Shown here one piece after another: positions 57,269 through 64,000 of a stretch of 64,000 bases of DNA. This DNA is from Myoxocephalus aenaeus. Lineage: Eukaryota; Chordata; Actinopteri; Perciformes; Cottidae. The stretch covers positions 2,952,501 through 3,016,500 of the forward strand of contig JBAMJR010000050.1 of NCBI GenBank assembly GCA_038501785.1. The letters are read 5' to 3'. Below the pieces are notes generated by a model. It was not told where the DNA came from. It saw only the letters and a program-made list of their open reading frames with translations, and ran no database searches. A program made the translations under genes and the position numbers. Position 1 is the stretch's first letter; the number at the start of each line of letters is the position of its first letter.

Positions 57269-58261
57269 CGTAGTTCCTTTCTGTCTGTAGAAAATGGGGA
57301 TTGGGTATTATTACTATTGACAACCATGAAAAGCAAGCAGGCTACCAATCAGGTCTCTTTTCTACCTCCACTCCATTTCGGCACCATGGACAGCGCATGT
57401 GGAGCATTGTTCTATTTTTCTATTTTTCCTTGGATACATAACGCTTACATTTTGAGATTGGATCAATGAGCAGAAAAATTTGCATAAAAAAAAACAAAGA
57501 AAAAAAACACGATTTGATAATCAGTGCCACTCAGATTTGACGATATAAATTCGTCCCCAGGGTCACCTCTAGTTTACACACTTGTTCTGGTAACTGCAGC
57601 TTAGAAGCCACTGGAGGACATATTGTGTTGTTGTTAGCAGTGGTGTTGAAGAAGAAGGACCATTAAATCCATCATCTAAACTAACAGATGTTCTTCACTG
57701 AGATTTTAAGGTGCACAGCTGATAGTTAATTAGCTAACTAGCCTGAAACTGGTGCTAGCCTTTTCTCCGGGAGATGATTAATTGACATTTTACGAGCCGA
57801 GATGACACATGAAAGGTGTCCATGTTTGTAGAGAAGGAGTAAAGTACATTTGAAAGCAGTACTTTCACTCGTCATGTCTTGTTACACATTAGCCGTATTG
57901 CCCCAGACCTTCTATCTTAACAGTATACTCTCATCTTCTATTGGGTTCAATGGATTTCGATTAGAACAAACAAATGAGCATCCCCAAACTAGAGGAAATA
58001 AATGAGCGGTTGTTTACTTCAAGAAATTAAGAAGAGCCATTATCTGAGAGTTTGCAGACACTGAATCTAAATTCATTGGATCTGGGCTATGACCGAGATG
58101 GCAGCAGCCAGCCTGCTAATGCGATGCACAGCTAAAACGGCGTCGCAGCTTAATTAATGATCATGGTTCTGTCTTGCGGGTTTGTCTAATCATCAAGCGA
58201 ATGTCACACACTGTTACACTTCCCACATGACAAAAGACGCTTAAGTCATCTCACATTACGT
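57269..58261. other. Spacer, no gene seen
   Basis: No ORF of note. A GTTAATTAGCTAACTAGCC patch near 57.73 kb. Ends at a poly-C tract. Confidence 0.55.
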
Positions 58262-58288
58262 CCCCCCCCCCCCCCCCCCCACCCCCCC
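58262..58288. repeat. Poly-C tract with one A
   Basis: 19 C, one A, seven C. Confidence 0.93.
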
Positions 58289-58546
58289 GTTTGTATGACT
58301 TAAAGTGTCACACATTTACATAATCTGCCCTTGTGTAAGCATCCATTATCGCTGTTCCCGGTGTGTGTGGATGCCTAGCGCTAGCTGTCTGCAAGCTGTG
58401 GCCCCTGCTTGCCACCTGTGTTCCAGCATAGCAGAAACATGACGGATGGCACCGCTGTCAGGCCCCGGGGCCGTCTCGATCCGTGATAGATACCCTAACA
58501 CAGACGCCTGCTTGTTGTGCCTAGGGTTACCACCACAAACCTGTTC

Positions 58547-58562
58547 GGGGGGGGGGGGGGGG
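58547..58562. repeat. Poly-G tract, 16 bases
   Basis: An uninterrupted G run 260 bases after the poly-C tract. Confidence 0.93.
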
Positions 58563-61500
58563 TCCCAATTAACCTGCGGTCGGGACACCTTCTGACAGGA
58601 TGTGTGTGTCTTTACAAAAGGAAGGGCACAGCGTCCCACTGGTTCTCTCAAGTGCACATCTCCTGCTATCATATGCACACTTGCATCCATGACATATGTT
58701 CAGATTTTTGTCGCTCATAATTTGGGTTATTTGATTTAACCTTCAGGGGATGAATGTTATCTTGGATTCAAGCCTTCATACCAGTCGTAGACAGTGCATA
58801 GATGGTACCTTTCGTGTTTGCTTTAAACCTTATTTTTGTTAGATAATGTGTCCAGTCAATGTCTCAAAGGGCTTTACAGAACCACAACAGTAACGGTTCG
58901 TGACCCACCTCAAGCTCTTTAAAAGACACAGCAAAACAAAAAGCAGGATGTAAAGAAAATAAATGTCGGTAACCTCAGCAGAGGCAACCCGAAGACAGAC
59001 GGCAGAGTGTGCAGTAGAAGTCGTGGGTAGATAAAGGAGACAATGTTTAAAAATACATTCTTGTCTTAAAAAACGTTCCGATAACAGTCCAATGAGACGT
59101 GTCCAGTGAACATTTTCAGTCCAAAGGCGTTCAAGTCCAAAGGCTAAATATTAGTTATTTAGCTCTTTGTCCTGTTTTGTCTCATCGTTCTTCTTCTGGC
59201 TCAGTCTTGCTCCTGTGAGCACTGGAATCAAGCATCAGCTTTCTTCTTCCCCTTATTCTCCTTCTCCATCTCCGTCTTTTCCTTCTTCAACTCCGATATT
59301 ACCGTTCACCAAGTTCCTATGCTCAAAAGCGTATGAAACAGTGCGAGTTAAGGTAGTGTGCCATAAGAGAGACTACAATATTTCGTATTTTTTGGCCACG
59401 CTCTCAAAATGAAAAAAGTCGTTGACATATTATATATATTTTTTAATTATAGTTGTTTATGTTGGTTGGCCCACAGTTTGGCGATTAATAGATTAGCTGC
59501 TAATCCTAGTTAGATTTTTATGGAAAGGTTGTTATAAAAATAGCTCTCTTTTAATTTAACTTAATGATTGTTTTGATCAGAGTGAATGTTTAATTTGCAC
59601 AAAGAAAACCCCATCAAATACATCCATTGCATTCCTAAATGAAATCCCGCCCCCTAACTCTGTGATTTGATGGGAAATTTCTAATAAGCAAACAAACAAA
59701 GATTCCATTTACTCTCACTTTAAACATCCCTGATAACTACTTTGAATGTTTTTCCTTCCTAATAAAACATTTGAAGAGCAAATTCACAAAAAAAAACCTT
59801 TGAATTATGCAATGCTTACATTCAATCAACAGGAAAAATCCCCATTAAGGAAGTAAAGGTCCTAATTTATGAGGTCGTTAAACTGCAGTGTGAACTCATC
59901 TCAGAGACAACAGCTTGCATGCATACAATCTCACTAAACGTATGCTCCATCATGCATCTCTGTGCCGTCACATACACTTAACAAGGCAGCCCATCATTTA
60001 TTGCAGATTAATCCTCGCTCCATACAGTGTCGGGACCTGCACTTTACCTTGATTCATCGTCATTAAAGGCAAGAGATTGAAGAGCACGGGAGGTGTGCAG
60101 GACGAGTGAGGACAAAGAGCACGGAGGCGAAGAAATATCCAGTAAATGGTGATATTGCGAGGGGAGTCAGGGAAAACCGGGCGAGGTGTAAAAAAAAAAA
60201 AAAAACTAATTAACCTGAGACGGATGAAAGCAACAGTGGATAGGACTGGAATACAAAAGGTGAAGACAGACCAAGAGAATGAGATGTTCCAGGTTAGATT
60301 TTAACACCTTGGTGTTCAAGTAATACTGCAATATGTGATGTTAAAGTGTAGGTCGCGAGCAGGAGGGAGAGAAAAAGCCTGGTTTGAACCAGCTGTGTGA
60401 CAGAAACAGGGACACGGTCGGATGGGAATAAAGATGGAGAGGTGTAGAGAGATTGAAGCTTCCTCTTTTAATGAACCCTTCGGCGTCAGCGCTCTCCCCT
60501 GGATGCTGCAGCCCCTGGATGCCGCCCCTGGCTGTCAAGACCATGTCCGAGCTATACAGAGCAGCGGTGACAGCTGGAGTTGAGCCCACTTTGAAGTCCG
60601 GAGTGCAGCAACAGGGTAGATAATGACCCCGCCAATCTCCTCCCACCGCCCTGTCTGCTTCCCCTGGCCTCTGTGCCCGGCCAGAGATGGAGGCCTAATG
60701 AGCATACTTTTTCTGAACAACTTTCACTGAAGGCAAATGCATTAATTCTTCATCCGCTTCCACCCTTTCTAGTGCTCGGTCTTCTGAGGGAGCGAGGATG
60801 AGTCAGGGTGAGGAGGAGTCACTAATGCATGTTTCAGAAAAAGAAGAAAAAAAACACAGACGAAAGTGGAGGAGACAGGACACGGTAATGGTACGATGGC
60901 GAGAGATCTGGATCCTTGGTTAGCGTTGTGACAGAGAGCAAGAGGGACACGGTTGAGAAGCACAAACGACTGCTGGATTTAATGATATGGAGGCAAACAA
61001 GCTTCAGTCTCCTTCCCCGAACGGTCACAGGGGCGGCTGTCCGTTATCTGGCGTGATTAATTTATGTTTACCTGCTTGAAATCCCAACCCAGGTGCCGCC
61101 CAAGGAAGGAAGTTGAATGCTTCTTCATTTGAGCTGTCAGGGTTACAAAGAGGAGAGGTAATCCAAATCAGCTCTGCCAAGGACAGCTGCTTCATCACAA
61201 TTATAACAAAGCGTCTGCCGCATCCATACCTGCGGCACTTCAAACAGGTCGAGGCTAATCAATGTGCAGCTCTTCCCGCCGCCGCCGCCGCTGGAGGCAA
61301 ACGGCCTCACTTTACTCCAGAAGATGTTTAATGTTAACTAAAGTTGCCGCTGTTGTTCCATTAGCGGGATCAAGTTTAATGTGGCAAACCGGAAACCTTC
61401 GCGGTGAAACGATTCCTCATAAGAAAAGCTTCGGGGGAGACGCGAGGAAAGAGAGAAATCAAGTTATTGGTGTCAGAGTTGCGTTTAAATGATGACAGAT

Positions 61501-62354
61501 AATAGCAATTTTTGGAGGTTTAGACTGAGCTCATTTTTTCTCCCATTACCTCCGGGTGAGGAAAAACACAATTACTGCCTCCACCACAGAGGCAACAATC
61601 ATTTCAGGCTTGATACGCATTTTTAACCGTCTGGCATGTTCGCATATCTTCTAACAACAGGTTCAGATTCTGTAGCTTAGTTACACATATTTGAGTCTGT
61701 TTTTATCTGTGGGAGTTTTTTTTTCTTCGGTACATCAGATGATGAATGGTCTGTTGTTGCCCTGAGAGATCTTTACCTGCATGACACTGTATATCACATC
61801 AAAAGCAAACAAAACACAAACGTGCTATCAACTCTACCAGGAATTGTACCACAGGGTCCATACATCAAGCTATTTTAAGGCACACGCATTTCCGACAGAA
61901 CAGAACAAATATAACTGAGCCCTGAGGGAGGAACCAGTCTGAAATGTCTCAAAACAGCTGCTGCTTTCATCTCACAGTACCCATTGTGTATCGCCTTCCC
62001 AGCATAAATTAACAAATAGCCATTGCTTTTACATGAATTGGAAGGTTATGGTCTTATCGTGTGAGGTAGAAACTGAAATGGCACCGCTCGGTCAGTGGCC
62101 CCAAGCTTCAAGCTACGGTGCACGAGTTAGCCCTTCAGCGCAGTTCTGGACGCGTCAGGGACAACCTGTCAGTCTTCACTCTACATGCATGGTGTCAAGA
62201 TAAACTTCTGTACTCACAGGAAGTTAGGTTCTCGCAACAAACCCAGTCCTAAACAGACTGGGAAGAGCATGTTTGACGTTAGCTTGACTCTCGACTGCCG
62301 CGCATGGGTCACAAACAGAGCTCCTGGACGAAAGTCCTCTCCGGCCAACCTTGT
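58563..62354. other. Long spacer, no gene seen
   Basis: Apart from one retroposon-like fragment (58.85 kb) there is no recognisable gene or repeat. A poly-A run lies at about 60.19 kb, a (CCG) triplet patch near 61.28 kb, and purine-rich sequence spans 60.35-60.9 kb. ORFs up to 101 codons are unrecognised. Confidence 0.5.
58846..58930 (+). repeat. Possible retroposon fragment
   Basis: TCAATGTCTCAAAGGGCTTT then ACAGAACCACAACAGTAA resembles the 'caaagggctttacag' segment of a common fish retroposon, from memory. Short and diverged. Confidence 0.4.
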
Positions 62355-62560
62355 GTGGACTATCTCGCTCTTTTTACTACTTTAGATGCTCTGAGCGTGC
62401 CATAAGGACACAGGTGTGTTTTCATTGGAGTTAGTTGCAAGACCAACGCGTTGCACGTACACACTGAAGAGGGCCTCCAAAGCGCTAGTATCAAACGCAG
62501 AGTGGCACTGACCAAGCGGCAGTATTTGACGAGTTGGGAGTAAGAATGGGTTGGTTCTGC
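62355..62560 (+). repeat. Dispersed repeat, copy B
   Basis: The partner of 47072-47275, with the same block order and orientation and roughly 70% identity by eye. The presence of two copies in one window is the evidence for a repeat. Confidence 0.65.
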
Positions 62561-62754
62561 AGATCTGGGATGTTGACAGTCATGTTGTTTTTAAGTTTTC
62601 CAAATGTACATTTTCAGTTACATAAAGGGAGGTAAAAACAATACAATACAATAACGACAATTGGCAACAGGTCAATTCCCTCACCAGTCCCCAAATGGCA
62701 TGCAGGACATTGGGTACCCTTGCAATGTTGCTAGTCAAAGGTCAACTATATACA

Positions 62755-62872
62755 TTCAATTCAATTACATTAATTACATTTAGCCCAAAATCACAAATTT
62801 GCCTCGGAGGACTTTTACAATCTGTACACATACGACATCCACGGTCCCGGGACCCTCACGGCAGTGCGTCTA
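62755..62872 (+). repeat. Teleost dispersed repeat fragment
   Basis: TTCAATTCAATTACATTAAT, TAGCCCAAAATCACAAATTT, GCCTCGGAGGACTTTTACAA, TCTGTACACATACGACATCC and GTCCCGGGACCCTCAC follow, block by block, a sequence I know as a common fish repeat ("agcccaatatcacaaatttgcctcagagggctttacaatctgtacacatacgacatccctgtcccaggaccctcac"). 3'-truncated here. Confidence 0.8.
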
Positions 62873-63319
62873 AGATTAACGTGAAGGAGGCAGTGAGATC
62901 TATGGGGAGAAATAGTTGTTCACACAATGCAAACCAGTACGACTGTGTTGGTTTACATGATACTGTGACGGCCCACCCTACTGGCTTCCTGAGCTGTCCT
63001 GTTGTCATGCAGTCTGAACGCGTCGTCAGAGCAACCCAGAGGTGGGAGGCTCTCAACATCTCCTCATGGCCTCCGTCTTTGTGGTTTCATTTGGGTTTAC
63101 ATTATGTTCCAGCACTCACACACAAACTGTCATTCATCCATAAATGCCACTGACTTCTCCCCTATATCCACAGCCTGTGATATTTTTTCCATATTCTAAT
63201 TTAGCCATTGAATCTTTTGTTTGCATGGCCTCTTCTTAACTTCCACATCTGGATTTTGGTGCACGTTATTTTTTTGTCTCTCTTCATTTTGCAACACTAA
63301 TCTCTCATGTTGCTTCAGT
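62873..63319. other. Spacer, no gene seen
   Basis: Covered in part by a 152-codon plus-strand ORF (62695-63153) that begins upstream and reads through the retroposon fragment, so it is not a real gene. Nothing else recognised. Confidence 0.5.
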
Positions 63320-63660
63320 TCCCGCCCCGCCGTGTTCCCCGTCTCCATGATTGTCCACACCTGTCCTCAATTACTCACATGCCCCTGATTACTCACCTGC
63401 CCACCTCATTTATTTACTGCCTTGTTTTCCCTGTTCGTCTGCCAGATTGTCTTTGTTCATCTCGGCGTGTTCATCTCATCCCTGCCTCCCTGGTGGTAGT
63501 TTCTATGTTTCTTTTTGGATCACTGCCTTCTCCTTGCATGGTTTTTGTTTGCTGCTATTGGTCTCATTACCTGTGTAGGACCACCTGCTTCTCAGTAAAG
63601 ACTCACCGCATGTCCCGTGTCAATCTCTCCATCTGAGTCTCAGTAACCCCCCCCAGAATG
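63320..63660 (+). repeat. Teleost retroelement-like 3' sequence
   Basis: TTGTCCACACCTGTCCTCAA, TTACTCACATGCCCCTGATT, CCTCCCTGGTGGTAGTTTCT, GCTGCTATTGGTCTCATTAC, AGTAAAGACTCACCGCATGT and CCCGTGTCAATCTCTCCATC match fragments of a sequence that recurs in fish genomes, from memory. CAGTAAAGACTCACCG looks like a variant poly(A) signal region. The 109-codon ORF here is a by-product. Class and ends are uncertain. Confidence 0.5.
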
Positions 63661-63694
63661 GTCACGTCAACATCTGATAGCCACACAAACCGAT

Positions 63695-64000
63695 GGGTAC
63701 ATCCCAAGTCTCTTATTTGTCATTTCCTCGCTCCTCGCTTGAACCGGAAGTTGTTCTGCGCCGCCATATTGACGGCCGCCCCAAAGCTCTTATTTCTGCT
63801 GTAAGGAGCGAGGATCAAGGAGCGAGGTGGGATCTCTGAGGAGCCATGAGCGAGGATGCACCAGCACGAGCTTCCAGGAAGTGTTTTAATGCTGGACACG
63901 CCCCTTCACTGTTCATCAGTTATTTGATTGGACGCTGCAGTTTCATACCCGACTGAAGACAGATCACAGATTAAACTCAAGTTATATATTATATATTTGT
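63695..64000 (+). mobile_element. Repeat beginning at the right edge, possibly cut by the window
   Basis: Begins GGGTACATCCCAAGTCTCTT, then ATTTGTCATTTCCTCGCTCC and TCGCTTGAACCGGAAGTTGT. An inverted GGAGCGAGGATCAAGGAGCG later pairs with the CGCTCCTCGCTT segment. From memory this opening belongs to a repeat widespread in fish, thought to be a DNA transposon. No matching right terminus (expected to end GGGATGTACCC-like) is in the window, so it is either truncated or continues beyond the end. Confidence 0.5.

Noticed and set aside
62695..63153. 152-codon plus-strand ORF
   Set aside because: Reads straight through a recognised retroposon fragment, and the peptide has no family features.
1..64000. 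CRISPR arrays, operons, prophage or other prokaryotic systems
   Set aside because: No spaced identical repeats of CRISPR type, no gene-dense strands and no Shine-Dalgarno-led ORFs; the content is that of a vertebrate genome.

Overview
This window looks like non-coding DNA from a ray-finned (teleost) fish, most likely a percomorph. The reasons: it has no dense gene layout, no prokaryotic signals and no long ORF apart from a transposase; it is AT-leaning with many (CA)n, (TA)n, (CT)n and poly-G/C tracts; and it carries many repeats of types known to be dispersed in teleost genomes. I matched those repeat families from memory, without a database. Class calls are firm only where terminal inverted repeats (TIRs), target-site duplications (TSDs) or a recognisable protein can be read directly.

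Layout. 0-10 kb is AT-rich spacer with a non-LTR retrotransposon tail (about 0.6-0.84 kb), a retroposon-like fragment (5.3 kb), a CA microsatellite (6.8 kb) and a foldback repeat (9.2 kb). 10.3-11.0 kb holds the best candidate for a host exon: a possible minus-strand terminal exon with a GC-rich C-terminal ORF, a long 3' untranslated stretch and a poly(A) signal. 11-35 kb is mostly spacer with scattered repeats: a TTAA-flanked MITE (13.5 kb), a possible solo LTR (14.2-14.9 kb), a long-armed snapback element (18.5 kb), a hAT element with an exact 8-bp TSD (22.3 kb), a foldback (31.3 kb) and an unclassified DNA element (34.7 kb).

36.1-43.2 kb is a transposon cluster. It contains a piggyBac-like non-autonomous element with an internal ~193-bp tandem array, a hAT element with an exact 8-bp TSD and a decayed zinc-finger/transposase N-terminus, a 1545-bp Tc1/mariner element of DD37E type whose transposase frame is broken by one TGA codon, a compound CA/TA microsatellite and a degenerate teleost repeat. 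43-64 kb is spacer with low-complexity tracts, a 130-bp hairpin (49.9 kb), a pair of related repeats (47.1 and 62.4 kb), a TGTAATA-rich block (52.2-53.1 kb), and two repeats at the right edge, one of which may run out of the window.

No gene cluster, operon or novel multi-gene system is visible. Most of the window is probably intergenic or intronic, and the few exon-like segments need transcript evidence.
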